A stretch of DNA of 48,596 nucleotides from an uncultured Bacteroides sp. (GCA_902472795.1 CABROZ010000002.1:1-48596); one strand, 5' to 3'. Shown: positions 32,979-42,870, numbered from the stretch's first letter. Notes: a model not told the origin generated them from the letters alone. A program made the numbers and translations.

Positions 32979-34343
32979 ATGCTAAAAGACTGGAAAGAGC
33001 GCTTGAAAGCACGTTCACGCCGCGTTCATCGCAAGATTGAACTTCTGCGCCTGAAACGAATCCGAAAGAAACAGACGCCCCAATATACCTATTGCAAGAA
33101 CTGTGGTACCCGCCTGGAAGGGATGTACTGTTACCACTGCGGACAATATGCGCTGGACATCGAACAACCGTTTTGGAAATACGTGCGCCAATACTTCGAA
33201 AACATGTATCAGTTCGACACCAAGATATGGCGCACCCTGTGGTATCTCTTCACCCGCCCCGGTTTCCTGACAAGCGAATTCAACGCAGGCAAAATCAACT
33301 CTTACGTTCATCCCTTCCGCCTGTATATGTGCATCTCCGTGGTATTCTTTGCCATATTCTTCATGCTGGTTGGCGAACGGGTAAACGACTTAAACGCACT
33401 GAATGACGGACGGCTGAGACGAGACATTGTGGAACAGCTGAAAAGCTCTGCTGCCGAAGCCGATACCAACGTTTACCTCTACCAGGCACCACAATTGATC
33501 AAAACCCTGACCCTGCGCTTTGGCATAGAAGATGCCGACCGGATCGTTTGCTATCAGCCAGTGGACAATCCATACGGGCTGTCACGCGCCACCCTACCCC
33601 ACCTGCTTGTTGACTCCTGCTTCCGTCAAACCGAAATCTCACCGCAGGATTGGGACTTCATCCGACAGTCTCGTACCCGGAAGAATCTAAATATAGAAAA
33701 CTGGATAGACGGCAAAGATTACGGCCCCGATAACGTGGCAGCTATCCGCGCATTCCGTATTGACAGTACCTATACACAGACCGCAAACGGGACCGACAGT
33801 CTCGTACTACACCCGCAGAAAGTCTGCGCATGGACAGATGGCATGCAACAACAGGATGCCGAAGTAGATGCCTTGCAGAAAGAACAGTTTACCAACGACA
33901 TGGTAGGCGATCTGTCCAAATGGACACCTTTTTTTATGATGTTTCTCCTGCCTCTGTTCGCAGCAATTCTGAAGTTATTCTATGGCAATAAACGAATGCC
34001 TTACATGTGGCACTTCGTCCATGCCATCCACCTGAATACGGTCTTTCTCATCCTCCTTTGCATTCCGTTAGTACCGCTCTTTGCCTACGGCATCGATGAC
34101 ATGCTGGCAGCCCGACAGACGCTGAACACTGTACAGCAGAATTTTCTCAGCATCACCTTTACAGGTTTCCCCATTGCCATGTTTCTCTACATGTTGGTGT
34201 CTTTCCATACCGTCTATCGCCAGGGATGGGTGAAAACATGCTTAAAGGCCCTGCTGTTTTTTACCCTGTTTACCATTATAGCAACGCTGCTGGCCTGTGT
34301 ACTATTGCTGTGGTTACTGGCAACGGAAGCGGAAGCCATATAA
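32979..34343 (+). CDS. DUF3667 membrane protein, first of two tandem paralogues
   Basis: A 454-residue protein. The N terminus is very basic (KARSRRVHRKIELLRLKRIRKK) and is followed by a zinc-ribbon-like pair CKNCG...CYHCG at about residues 39-58, then QYALDIEQPFWKYVRQYFEN, the DUF3667 core. Helices are predicted at about 115-132 (LYMCISVVFFAIFFMLV) and in the last 140 residues (FMMFLLPLFAAILKLFYG, TVFLILLCIPLVPLFAYG, MFLYMLVSFHTVYR, LLFFTLFTIIATLLACVLLL). A variable soluble loop of about 180 residues lies between. The second copy starts 28 bases after it. I know of no assigned function; the zinc ribbon faces the cytosol by charge. Confidence 0.85.
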   Translation: MLKDWKERLKARSRRVHRKIELLRLKRIRKKQTPQYTYCKNCGTRLEGMYCYHCGQYALDIEQPFWKYVRQYFENMYQFDTKIWRTLWYLFTRPGFLTSEFNAGKINSYVHPFRLYMCISVVFFAIFFMLVGERVNDLNALNDGRLRRDIVEQLKSSAAEADTNVYLYQAPQLIKTLTLRFGIEDADRIVCYQPVDNPYGLSRATLPHLLVDSCFRQTEISPQDWDFIRQSRTRKNLNIENWIDGKDYGPDNVAAIRAFRIDSTYTQTANGTDSLVLHPQKVCAWTDGMQQQDAEVDALQKEQFTNDMVGDLSKWTPFFMMFLLPLFAAILKLFYGNKRMPYMWHFVHAIHLNTVFLILLCIPLVPLFAYGIDDMLAARQTLNTVQQNFLSITFTGFPIAMFLYMLVSFHTVYRQGWVKTCLKALLFFTLFTIIATLLACVLLLWLLATEAEAI

Positions 34344-34371
34344 TAATTAAAGAATGAATAAAGCATAAACA

Positions 34372-35646
34372 ATGAGACTCTCTGAAAAACTCTGCCAGCG
34401 CCGACGTCGCATCCGACGTAACATCGAAGCCATGCGTCTGCGCCGTATCCGTCGCTATACTCGTCCCGGCTACACCCACTGCATGAACTGCGGAACCAAG
34501 CTGAAAGGAATGTATTGCCACCAGTGTGGCCAGTATGCGCTCGACATTCATCAGCCCATGTGGAAATACATCCGCCAGTACTTCGAAAACATGTATCAGT
34601 TCGACGGGAAAGTGTGGATGACGCTCTTCCTGATGTTCACCCGACCAGGATACCTGACCAATGAGTTCAACGAAGGAAAAATAAATTCCTATGTTCACCC
34701 CTTCCGCCTGTATATGTTCATTTCCGTCCTGTTCTTCACCTTTTTCTTCATGGCTACCGAACGGATTACAGGACGTGCGCTACTGACGATGGCGGGGGAA
34801 CAGATCCCCGATACGGTGATGAACGTACTAAGACGGACCGATGCAACGACACTGCCGGACACAACCATTTATGCCTACAACATGGAAACGCTACGCAACG
34901 TATTGGATGCACGCGGGGCAGAACAGGCCGCCAGCCTTGTGCGCCTGCATTACGAGGATCGTGGTGACGAACTGAACTGCGTCACCCTCCCGCGTTTGCT
35001 CTTCGACTCCTGCCTGACGCGCACCGCCCTCCACGAGGACAATCAGACCGAGGCCGACATACTGCGCAAAACGGCGAAATTAGGCGAGATGGATGAGGAA
35101 GAACTGTTCTATCACAACCTGCCTGCAGATTCGGCTACAGGACGCATTACAGCCGACACGTACGACTGGATGACACGCATCGACCAAAAAGATCAGCTTC
35201 AGTACCAGGCCACGGCATCGTTCATATTGGGCCAGTTGTCCAAGTGGACCCCCATGTTTCTGATGTTCCTCCTGCCTCTACAGGCCTTGCTGTTTAAAAT
35301 CTTCTACCCGCACCGACGATACATGGAACACTTTGCCCATACCACCCACCTGAGCAGTTTCCTGCTCGTACTGATGGCCGTGCCTGCAGGCATCTTACTC
35401 TGGGATTTCAATCTGGGACGTGGCAACAATATCAACATCGGCAGCATACAAAGCGCCATTCTCTTCCTCTCACCCCTGGCGCTGCTGCTCTACCAGCTTG
35501 TATCCATGCGTACCGTTTACCACGACGGCTGGGGCAAGACTACAGTAAAGTGTCTGCTCGTCTTTGGCATCTTCAACCTGCTGGCATTCAGTCTCGCTGC
35601 TATGCTGATTATATTCCTCGTATTTAAGGCAACAGGAAAAATGTGA
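34372..35646 (+). CDS. DUF3667 membrane protein, second tandem paralogue
   Basis: A 424-residue paralogue of the preceding gene. The basic N terminus (RIRRNIEAMRLRRIRRYTR), the CMNCG...CHQCG ribbon, and QYALDIHQPMWKYIRQYFEN, NSYVHPFRLYMFISVLFFTF are nearly the same in both; the middle loop (about residues 130-275) has diverged; the C-terminal helices are again similar (FLMFLLPLQALLFKIFYPHR, VSMRTVYHDGWGKTTVKCLL). The two genes share one strand with a 28-base gap, indicating a local duplication and a common transcript. An inverted repeat (35716-35789) follows. Function unknown. Confidence 0.85.
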   Translation: MRLSEKLCQRRRRIRRNIEAMRLRRIRRYTRPGYTHCMNCGTKLKGMYCHQCGQYALDIHQPMWKYIRQYFENMYQFDGKVWMTLFLMFTRPGYLTNEFNEGKINSYVHPFRLYMFISVLFFTFFFMATERITGRALLTMAGEQIPDTVMNVLRRTDATTLPDTTIYAYNMETLRNVLDARGAEQAASLVRLHYEDRGDELNCVTLPRLLFDSCLTRTALHEDNQTEADILRKTAKLGEMDEEELFYHNLPADSATGRITADTYDWMTRIDQKDQLQYQATASFILGQLSKWTPMFLMFLLPLQALLFKIFYPHRRYMEHFAHTTHLSSFLLVLMAVPAGILLWDFNLGRGNNINIGSIQSAILFLSPLALLLYQLVSMRTVYHDGWGKTTVKCLLVFGIFNLLAFSLAAMLIIFLVFKATGKM

Positions 35647-35715
35647 TTTTCAGATACTCAGTGTCATGTCGAAGGTCGCCTACTATCCCAATGGACAGCC
35701 AACTTCCAACACAAA

Positions 35716-35789
35716 ATAACTCCGATTTCCACAGGAAATTTTTCTTATTGACAAGCAAAAGATTCATAACCTGTAAAAATCGGAGTTAT
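35716..35789. terminator. Inverted repeat between convergent DUF3667 and efflux genes
   Basis: Arms ATAACTCCGATTT (35716-35728) and AAATCGGAGTTAT (35777-35789) are perfect 13-bp complements, extended by CCACAGG/CCTGTAA with mismatches. The 35-48 base loop is long for an intrinsic terminator, so it may instead be a small repeat remnant. It lies between genes transcribed toward each other. Confidence 0.45.
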
Positions 35790-35814
35790 CTGTAACGAAT
35801 ATACACTTTTCAGT

Positions 35815-37215
35815 CTATTCCCATCCCCCGCCAAGTGCCTTGTAAAGATTGACCATCGTAATACGCTTGTCACGGATGGCATAACTCAAACTAAGCTGGG
35901 CTTCGAAATAAGTACGCTGGGCATCAAGCAGATCCATGTAACCGATGGCACCGTTTACATATTGCAGCTGTGCCAATTCAAGTGTGGACTTGGCCGACTG
36001 CTCCAGGCGCTGACGTGTATCGTAGATATCCTTTATCTTATTAAATTCGGTAATAGCATTATAGGCATCCTTGAATGCACTGAGTACAGTCTTTTCGTAG
36101 GCATGGGCGGCACGTTCGCAAGCAGCTTTCTTGGCTTTGAGTCGTGCACGGTTCTTGCCCATGGCAAAAATAGGTTGCAACAGCGTACCACTCAACAAAT
36201 GATAAGGCGACTTCAAAATGTCAGACAGCTCTTCACTCTCGGCACCCAGATTGGCAGTCAGCGTAATGCTGGGGAAAAGGCTCGTAAAAGCAACCCCTAC
36301 TTCCGCATTGGCTGCAATCAGTTCCTGCTCAGCCTGACGCACGTCGGGACGACGCTCAAGCAGCGTGGAAGGCAGACCTACCGGCAGGTTTTCGGGCAAC
36401 ACGATATCTACAGTAATCGGCGTACGACGTATGCTGTGCGGGTATTCACCGGTCAAGAATGACAGTTCGTTTTCCTTCAACGTAATCTTCCGCTCCAGAT
36501 CCGGAACCAGCGTCACTGTTTTCGCCAATTCCACCTGTGCCTGGCGGAAAGGTATTTCGGAAATAAGTCCGCCCTCGTAACGCAAGCGTACCAGATGAAG
36601 ACTCTCCCGACGCGCCTCAACGGTTTGTTGTACAATAGCCAACTCATTATCCAATGCCACCAGTTCGAAATAAGCCTGAGCCACCTGTGCCACAAGACTC
36701 ATCTGCAAAGCACGCCGGCTTTCAATCGAACTGACAAACTCAGCCAGGCTGGCATCGCGCGCCCAACGCAACTTTCCCCAAAGATCAAGTTCCCACGAGA
36801 TGACACCTTTCAGGTCAAACTGATTATCCGGATTGTAGTGATCTCCACCATAATCATCAGCTTCTTTTTCGGCATAAACACGGAGTCCGACCGAAGGGAA
36901 CATATTGGCTACGTCAATACGTTTCATGGCAGCCAGTTCCTTCACACGGGCTGCAGCCATCTGCATGTCTTTGTTATAAACCAATGTCTTTCGAATCAGC
37001 TCCTGCAACAGCGTGTCGGCATAGAGCCATTCCCACGGATAATCGGCAAAACTGGTCGTATCCGTGTATAGCGTATCACTCCCGTGAATCGAATCTTGCA
37101 GCGACGCGGGCAAATCCAATTGCGGACGGGTATAATGCTTGCCCAACTGACAAGCCGAAAGCAACAGCAGAGCGATAAGAAGTAACGGTAATCTGTTATA
37201 TACAATATGTCTCAT
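35815..37215 (-). CDS. RND efflux outer-membrane factor (TolC/OprM-type lipoprotein)
   Basis: A 466-residue outer-membrane channel subunit. The N terminus is a lipoprotein signal (LLLIALLLLSAC, cysteine at about residue 22), followed by GKHYTRPQLDLPASL. Two similar TolC-like halves carry long helices: VYNKDMQMAAARVKELAAMK, LDLWGKLRWARDASLAEF, ESLHLVRLRYEGGLISEIPF and VLSAFKDAYNAITEFNKIKD, LELAQLQYVNGAIGYMDLLD. The phrase LLERRPDVRQAEQELIAANA is the NodT/OprM signature. Length matches the family. It is the last gene of the three-gene efflux operon, 43 bases after the pump gene. Confidence 0.92.
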   Translation of the reverse strand: MRHIVYNRLPLLLIALLLLSACQLGKHYTRPQLDLPASLQDSIHGSDTLYTDTTSFADYPWEWLYADTLLQELIRKTLVYNKDMQMAAARVKELAAMKRIDVANMFPSVGLRVYAEKEADDYGGDHYNPDNQFDLKGVISWELDLWGKLRWARDASLAEFVSSIESRRALQMSLVAQVAQAYFELVALDNELAIVQQTVEARRESLHLVRLRYEGGLISEIPFRQAQVELAKTVTLVPDLERKITLKENELSFLTGEYPHSIRRTPITVDIVLPENLPVGLPSTLLERRPDVRQAEQELIAANAEVGVAFTSLFPSITLTANLGAESEELSDILKSPYHLLSGTLLQPIFAMGKNRARLKAKKAACERAAHAYEKTVLSAFKDAYNAITEFNKIKDIYDTRQRLEQSAKSTLELAQLQYVNGAIGYMDLLDAQRTYFEAQLSLSYAIRDKRITMVNLYKALGGGWE

Positions 37216-37258
37216 AATCTATTTTCGTTGTTTATCTTAAATAAGGAAACCGACAGGC

Positions 37259-40200
37259 TTACGAACGCACCTTTTTCAACTTGTTCTTTGCTTTGTAGAT
37301 CATTACAAAGAAGAACGGCACCAACACAATTCCCACCGTAACGGCTACGATCATTCCAAAAAATACACCTGTACCGATAGCCTGACGACTGGCCGAACCC
37401 GGTCCGCTGGCAATCACCATAGGCAACATACCCAGAATAAAGGCCAACGATGTCATCAGGATAGGACGGAAACGCAAATGGGCAGCGTGCAATGCCGCTT
37501 CTACCACATCCTTTCCGGCATCTGCCTCATCCTTGGCAAACTCCACAATCAGGATGGCATTCTTGGCTGCCAGACCGACCAGCATTACCAGACCGATCTG
37601 GAAATAAGTATCATTCTCAAGTCCGCAAACCGAAACTCCCATGTAGGCACCTAAAGCAGCAACCGGCAACGAAAGCAGCACGGCAATAGGAATACTCCAG
37701 CTTTCGTACAGTGCCGCAAGAAACAGGAATACAAACAGGAATACCAATGCCAAAATCATACCGGTTTGTCCACCAGCCTGCTTTTCCTGATAGGACAGGC
37801 CGCTCCACTCAATACCGATATTGTCGGGCAGATGTTCGCGGGCTATCTGCTCCATCAGGTCCATGGCCTGTCCGGAGCTGTATCCCTGGGCTGCCGTACC
37901 ACGGATTACCGCCGTATTGAACATGTTGAAACGTTTGATGCTACCGGGTCCTGTCGTATATTCGGTATTACCCAGTGCTGTCAGCGGAATCATGGCGCCG
38001 TTGCTTCCCCTTACGAAGAACAGATTGATGTTATCGCGGTGCTCACGATAAGAGGCCTCTGCCTGCAGATATACACGGTAGATACGGTTGAACATATTGA
38101 AGTCGTTCACATAGACCGAACCTGTATAAGCCTTCACCGTTGAAAAGACATCCGCCATCGGCACACCCACCATTTTCACTTTATCACGGTCCACATCGAA
38201 ATACAGTTGTGGTATCTCGGCTTGCAACGAAGACGACAAACTGCTCAACTCCTTCCGCTGCGAAGCATAGAACATCAGGGTGTCGGCTGCCTGTACCAGA
38301 TTCTCGTAAGTAGCATCACCACGTGCCTCGAGCTGCATTTCAAATCCACCCGAAGTACCCAAGCCCGGGATCACGGGAGGCGTTGAAAGATAGACCTTAC
38401 ATTCAGGATATTCGTTAAACTCACGGTTCACGCGGTCCATAATCTCATCAATGGTCGTATCGTCGCGCTCCTTCCACTCTTTCAGAATGACGGTAAGCTG
38501 ACTGCGTGCCTGGCTTGTTCCTACGCGCGGACTGGTACCCGTCACGTTCTGAACATACTCCACTTCGGGCATATTCATCAGAAAGTCAATGGCGCGGTTG
38601 GTCACCGTACGGGTACGTTCCAGAGTCGCTCCTTCAGGCAGTTCCAATTCTACCGTAAAATAACCCTGATCCTCCACCGGCAAGAAGCTGGTAGGTATCA
38701 ATCGATAGAATACAAAGATAAGCACTAACACCATTCCAAAACCGGCCATCACGCGACGCGGATTCTTAATCACCCGCTTGATGGTCGCCACATAACGGTG
38801 ATTCCCCACATCCAGCCAGCGGTTAATGGCACGGAACACCCTGTTCTTAGGCTTATTCGGGTCGGTCGGCTTCAGGATAAGCGAACACATCACCGGACTC
38901 AGGGTCAATGCAACAACTGTCGAAAGCAGCACCGATACGGCAATCGTCACACTGAACTGACGATACAGCTGCCCCGTGATGCCCGACAGAAAACTAACCG
39001 GCACAAACACGGCCGCCAACACCAGCGAAGTAGCGATCAAGGCACTGGTCAGTCCGTCCATAGCCTTCTTGGTGGCTTCGTAAGCGCTCAAGTGTTCTTC
39101 TTCCATGATTCGCTCCACATTCTCTACCACCACGATGGCATCGTCCACCACCAGACCGATGGCAAGCACCAGTCCCAGCAAAGTCAATATATTGAGCGAG
39201 AACCCGAAAATCAGCATAAAGCCAAACGTACCGATCAGCGAAATAGGCACCGCCACGATAGGAATCACTGTCGCCCGCCAGCTCTGCAATGACAGGAACA
39301 CAACCACAATCACCAGAAACAAGGCCTCGAACAAGGTCTTATAAACCTCGTGAATAGATTCCGAAATATACGTCGTCATATCAAACGGAAATTCATAAGA
39401 CAATCCTTCAGGAAAGTTCTTACTGATTTCCACCATCGTCTTCTTCACGCTCTCGGCCACTTCCATGGCGTTGGCGCCCGGCAACATATAGATACCCAAT
39501 ACGGCTGCATTACCGCCATTGATACCACTTTCCGTATTATACGACTGCGCTTCGAGCGACACGCGTGCCACGTCGCGCAAGCGTATCAGCGATCCGTCCG
39601 CATTGGCACGAAGCACGATTTCCTCAAATTGGGCCGCACTGGACAAACGTCCCTGAGCCGTGATGGGAATCGTTATGTCGAGTCCTGTCACCGGTTGCTG
39701 TCCCAATACGCCGGCAGCCGATTCCCGGTTCTGATCCTTCAGGGCATTCTGCACATCCTGTACTGTCAGGCCAAAGTTGGCCAGACGGGCAGGATCCACC
39801 CATATCTGCATGGCATAATAACGGCTACCGATGTTGGACACGCGTCCCACTCCCGGGATTCGGCGCAACAGGTCGAGCACATTGATTGTTGCAAAATTAC
39901 TCAGATAGATTTCATCAAACTTTGGATCGTCCGAAGTCAAGCAGAGAGTCATCAGCTGGCTGGCCGCCTGCTTTTCTATCTCGATACCGTTCTGCACCAC
40001 TTCGGCCGGCAGACGCGATTCCGCCAACTTGATACGGTTCTGAATTTCTACGGCCGCCAGATCGGGATCTGCAGAGATATCGAATGTGACCGTTGCCGAG
40101 AAACCTCCCGAATTGGAGCTGTTCGACTCCATATAAAGCATTCCCGGCGTTCCGTTCAATTCCTGTTCGATAGGAGTTGCCACGGCCTGCGATACCGTCA

Positions 40201-40366
40201 GTGCACTGGCACCCGGATAGGAAGCGCTGATTTTCACCACCGGCGGTGTAATCTGGGGATATTGGTCGATAGGGAGCATCGTCAGACCGATGACGCCCAC
40301 AATGACTATCAATATGGATATGACAGCCGAAAAGACAGGCCTGTCAATGAAAAAACTTACTTTCAT
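37259..40366 (-). CDS. RND efflux pump, AcrB/MexB-type (HAE1 family) permease
   Basis: A 1035-residue inner-membrane proton-driven pump, the normal length. The N terminus SFFIDRPVFSAVISILIVIV is the first helix. The proton relay is intact: GLVVDDAIVVVENVERIMEE carries the paired Asp of helix 4, and GLAAKNAILIVEFAKDEADA the Lys of helix 10. Two large periplasmic loops follow helices 1 and 7, with porter-domain phrases ASYPGASALTVSQAVATPIE and GMLYMESNSSNSGGFSATVT. The family expels amphiphilic drugs, bile salts and dyes; substrate here is not deducible. It lies 23 bases after the membrane-fusion gene and precedes the outer-membrane factor. Confidence 0.95.
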   Translation of the reverse strand: MKVSFFIDRPVFSAVISILIVIVGVIGLTMLPIDQYPQITPPVVKISASYPGASALTVSQAVATPIEQELNGTPGMLYMESNSSNSGGFSATVTFDISADPDLAAVEIQNRIKLAESRLPAEVVQNGIEIEKQAASQLMTLCLTSDDPKFDEIYLSNFATINVLDLLRRIPGVGRVSNIGSRYYAMQIWVDPARLANFGLTVQDVQNALKDQNRESAAGVLGQQPVTGLDITIPITAQGRLSSAAQFEEIVLRANADGSLIRLRDVARVSLEAQSYNTESGINGGNAAVLGIYMLPGANAMEVAESVKKTMVEISKNFPEGLSYEFPFDMTTYISESIHEVYKTLFEALFLVIVVVFLSLQSWRATVIPIVAVPISLIGTFGFMLIFGFSLNILTLLGLVLAIGLVVDDAIVVVENVERIMEEEHLSAYEATKKAMDGLTSALIATSLVLAAVFVPVSFLSGITGQLYRQFSVTIAVSVLLSTVVALTLSPVMCSLILKPTDPNKPKNRVFRAINRWLDVGNHRYVATIKRVIKNPRRVMAGFGMVLVLIFVFYRLIPTSFLPVEDQGYFTVELELPEGATLERTRTVTNRAIDFLMNMPEVEYVQNVTGTSPRVGTSQARSQLTVILKEWKERDDTTIDEIMDRVNREFNEYPECKVYLSTPPVIPGLGTSGGFEMQLEARGDATYENLVQAADTLMFYASQRKELSSLSSSLQAEIPQLYFDVDRDKVKMVGVPMADVFSTVKAYTGSVYVNDFNMFNRIYRVYLQAEASYREHRDNINLFFVRGSNGAMIPLTALGNTEYTTGPGSIKRFNMFNTAVIRGTAAQGYSSGQAMDLMEQIAREHLPDNIGIEWSGLSYQEKQAGGQTGMILALVFLFVFLFLAALYESWSIPIAVLLSLPVAALGAYMGVSVCGLENDTYFQIGLVMLVGLAAKNAILIVEFAKDEADAGKDVVEAALHAAHLRFRPILMTSLAFILGMLPMVIASGPGSASRQAIGTGVFFGMIVAVTVGIVLVPFFFVMIYKAKNKLKKVRS

Positions 40367-40389
40367 GCTATTGGTACTGCGTTAGGTGT

Positions 40390-41583
40390 TTACGATTTTT
40401 TGTTTTCTTCTTCTTTCTGTGGCACAGCTTCTCCTACCCGTACCTTGATACCCGGACTGAGTTTGTGATAGCCTTCACTGACCACCATTTCTCCGCGTAC
40501 CAATCCGCGCTCTACCACCACGTTGTTGCCAAACTCCGGTCCCAATTCAATGAAACGGCGTTCAACCGTCGAATCGCGACGCATCACAAACACGTAAGCA
40601 CCACCCTTTTCTATGATAAGCGACTTTTGCGGAATGACCGTAGCATTCTCACGCACATCCAGCAGCAATCTTACTTTCGTAAACTGACCCGGCAACAATA
40701 CCCGGTCGGGATTGGGCATCTCGGCACGCACCGAGAATGTACCGGTTTTAGGATCTACCTGCGGCTCGGCAAAATCTACCAGCCCCTTGTACGGATAAAC
40801 ACTGTTGTCTGGCAATGTAATGGTCACCGTAGGCTGCCACGAACGGGTGGAGTCCTTCTGTCCCAACGTCACGTTACGCTCCTTACTTTTCAGATAGTCA
40901 AGTGCCGTCATGCTGAAGTCCACCAGTACGGTGTCACTCTTGACCACCGTAGCCAGCAGCGATTTTCCGGACGTTCCTACCAGCGTCCCCAGATCGACGT
41001 AGCGTTCGCTGATGTGTCCCGAAATCGGCGAGCGAACCCATGTATATCCCAGTTCCTGTTCTGCCTGGTCAAGGTCGGCCTGACTCATACCCATACTTGC
41101 CACCGCCGTTTCATAGGCAGCAATGGCATTGTCTAAATCCAGCTGGCTGGCCGCATTCTGTTCGAACAACGGGCGGATACGCTCCAGGTCACGTTTGGTT
41201 TTACGTACCGATGCCGAGTCTTTCCGCAATTGGGCACGCGCCTTGTCCGCTTTGGCACGGTATTGTCTGGGGTCAATGACAAACAAGACCTGATTTTTGG
41301 TCACATAGGTACCTTCGGCGAACTCCATGCTTTCCAGAAATCCTTCCACACGGGCACGTACTTCCACAAATTGTTGCGCTCTGATACGTCCCACATAATC
41401 ACCATATATTTCCACGTCTTCCGTAGCGGCTGGTTCCACCATCACGATAGGAACTTGAGGTTGAACTTTCTCGGGCCATGTCCAGATAACATATCCGGCA
41501 ATCAATACGACCATGCATACAATCATGCCTATCACCCTTTTTCTTTTCAGCTTCAATTCTTTTTTTGTAAAAAATAGTTTCAT
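40390..41583 (-). CDS. RND efflux periplasmic adaptor (membrane fusion protein)
   Basis: A 397-residue adaptor linking the pump to the outer-membrane factor. The N terminus has a basic segment and a single membrane anchor (VIGMIVCMVVLIAGYVIWTW); no lipobox Cys is present, so it is anchored by this helix. The hairpin and lipoyl regions contain EVRARVEGFLESMEFAEGTY and YTWVRSPISGHISERYVDLG, with the coiled-coil AQLRKDSASVRKTKRDLERI between them. The C-terminal barrel includes LLPGQFTKVRLLLDV and EGYHKLSPGIKVRVGEAVPQ. It is the first gene of the operon and has a well-formed promoter at 41664-41695. No regulator gene adjoins it. Confidence 0.93.
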   Translation of the reverse strand: MKLFFTKKELKLKRKRVIGMIVCMVVLIAGYVIWTWPEKVQPQVPIVMVEPAATEDVEIYGDYVGRIRAQQFVEVRARVEGFLESMEFAEGTYVTKNQVLFVIDPRQYRAKADKARAQLRKDSASVRKTKRDLERIRPLFEQNAASQLDLDNAIAAYETAVASMGMSQADLDQAEQELGYTWVRSPISGHISERYVDLGTLVGTSGKSLLATVVKSDTVLVDFSMTALDYLKSKERNVTLGQKDSTRSWQPTVTITLPDNSVYPYKGLVDFAEPQVDPKTGTFSVRAEMPNPDRVLLPGQFTKVRLLLDVRENATVIPQKSLIIEKGGAYVFVMRRDSTVERRFIELGPEFGNNVVVERGLVRGEMVVSEGYHKLSPGIKVRVGEAVPQKEEENKKS

Positions 41584-41663
41584 GCTTGTTTGTTTATTAA
41601 ATTTAACCCTGTTATTTTTCTATATAAAGAGCAAGTCCGATGCCAAAAACCGCATATCAAATA

Positions 41664-41695
41664 CAAATATATGCAAATAACTCGTTTTCAACAAA
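41664..41695 (-). promoter_or_regulatory. Promoter of the RND efflux operon
   Basis: On the minus strand TTTG (41695-41692), 20 bases, then TATATTTG (41671-41664): both elements of the Bacteroides consensus TTTG-N19/21-TAnnTTTG. The predicted start is about 75 bases ahead of the adaptor ATG. Confidence 0.65.
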
Positions 41696-41849
41696 TAAAG
41701 CCGATTAAATTCCAAACATACGTCAACATGCTTATACAATTTGTGTAGAAAATCCACATCGGTCTGTAGATTTTTTCCACACTTCCGTCCTTTTCTGTTC
41801 TCTCTCCACCGGTTCCTCCCCTGCCCAACCCTAAAAATATCTCAAATTA

Positions 41850-41881
41850 TTTCCATCCATCGATAAAAAGCACTATCTTTA
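41850..41881 (+). promoter_or_regulatory. Probable promoter of the 42023 gene
   Basis: TTTC (41850-41853), 20 bases, then TATCTTTA (41874-41881); each element is one base from consensus. It would give a leader of about 135 bases, which can form a small hairpin (GCCGA...TCGGC). The rest of the 439-base gap from 41584 shows the divergent efflux promoter and no gene. Confidence 0.45.
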
Positions 41882-42022
41882 CCGAGAATAAGTATTCAAG
41901 TTGCGCAAGCCGATGCGGCCTCTATCACTCGGCTGTACTCACACTTACGAAGGGAGACAATCCGTTCAGACTTGGGCAACAAACAAGGAAACAATTGTTT
42001 AACCCCAAAAACAGAAAAAATT

Positions 42023-42292
42023 ATGGCAAGCAGAAAAGAATTAAAAAAGAACGTCAACTATATTGCAGGCGAATTGTTCACCGAATGCCTGGTCATCAGC
42101 AAATGTGTACCCGGCGTGGATCAGCAGAAAGCAGACGATCTGATGGGTAAGATTCTGGACATGCAGGACGAATTCGTCTGCCGCATCAGCCACACCGAGC
42201 CCGGCAACGTCAAAGGATTCTATAAAAAGTTCCAGCTGGATTTCAAGGCAAAGGTGAATGAGATTGTAGAAGAATTGAGTAAATTGGGATAA
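42023..42292 (+). CDS. Small conserved cytosolic protein, 89 aa
   Basis: Starts at the ATG at 42023 (MASRKELKKNVNYIAGELFT). The protein is all-helical by appearance, with alternating charged and hydrophobic residues (ADDLMGKILDMQDEFVCRIS, GFYKKFQLDFKAKVNEIVEE) and two Cys in ECLVISKCVPG. No known catalytic motif, signal peptide or membrane segment is visible. It looks like a small protein family widespread in Bacteroidales but unnamed as far as I know. The next gene (acyltransferase) starts 4 bases after its stop, so the two are co-translated. Its own promoter with a long leader lies upstream. Confidence 0.78.
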   Translation: MASRKELKKNVNYIAGELFTECLVISKCVPGVDQQKADDLMGKILDMQDEFVCRISHTEPGNVKGFYKKFQLDFKAKVNEIVEELSKLG

Positions 42293-42296
42293 ACAG

Positions 42297-42851
42297 ATGA
42301 AGAAAGCATTTTATCGCTTTATCTTCCACCGCCTACTGGGATGGAAAACCTGCCTGACAGTGCCCAACTACGACAAGTGCGTCATCTGCGCGGCTCCCCA
42401 TACCTCTAATTGGGATCTTTTCATCGGGAAGCTGTTCTATGGTGCTCTCGGGCGTAAGGCCTGCTTCATGATGAAGAAAGAATGGTTTTTCTTCCCATTA
42501 GGCATACTTTTCAAGGCAATGGGAGGCATCCCGGTCAACCGTGACAAACGAACTTCCATGGTGGACCAGATGGCCGAGCGCTTCGCAAAGAACGACCAAT
42601 TCCACTTGGCCATCACCCCCGAAGGTACCCGCAAGGCCAATCCCGACTGGAAAAAGGGATTCTACTACATTGCCCTGAAGGCTCATGTCCCCATCGTACT
42701 CATTGGCATAGATTATCCGTCGAAAACCATCAGTGCTACCAAAGTGGTCATCCCGACAGGAGATTTTGAAAACGAAATGCGTGAGATCAAACGTTATTTC
42801 AAGTTTTTCCACGGGAAGAATCCCGCCAACTTCTCGACCGGAGAAATCTAA
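42297..42851 (+). CDS. 1-acylglycerol-3-phosphate acyltransferase-family protein
   Basis: A 184-residue PlsC-like acyltransferase. Motif I is APHTSNWD with H35 and D40 (H-x4-D), motif II KKEWFFFPLGILFKAMGGIPV followed by the conserved NRDKR, and motif III ITPEGTRK with E109. It is shorter than E. coli PlsC and lacks an obvious N-terminal membrane helix, as in the short 'glycerol acyltransferase' group of Bacteroidetes. The acceptor may be lysophosphatidic acid or another lipid precursor; this is inferred from the family. It lies 4 bases after the small 89-residue gene and 19 bases before the amidase gene. Confidence 0.88.
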   Translation: MKKAFYRFIFHRLLGWKTCLTVPNYDKCVICAAPHTSNWDLFIGKLFYGALGRKACFMMKKEWFFFPLGILFKAMGGIPVNRDKRTSMVDQMAERFAKNDQFHLAITPEGTRKANPDWKKGFYYIALKAHVPIVLIGIDYPSKTISATKVVIPTGDFENEMREIKRYFKFFHGKNPANFSTGEI

Positions 42852-42870
42852 CCTTACAACCATCAGCCCC

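Noticed and set aside
41773..41781. DnaA box TTTTCCACA and possible origin
   Set aside because: Only one match is visible, with no cluster, no AT-rich unwinding block and no dnaA/dnaN context.
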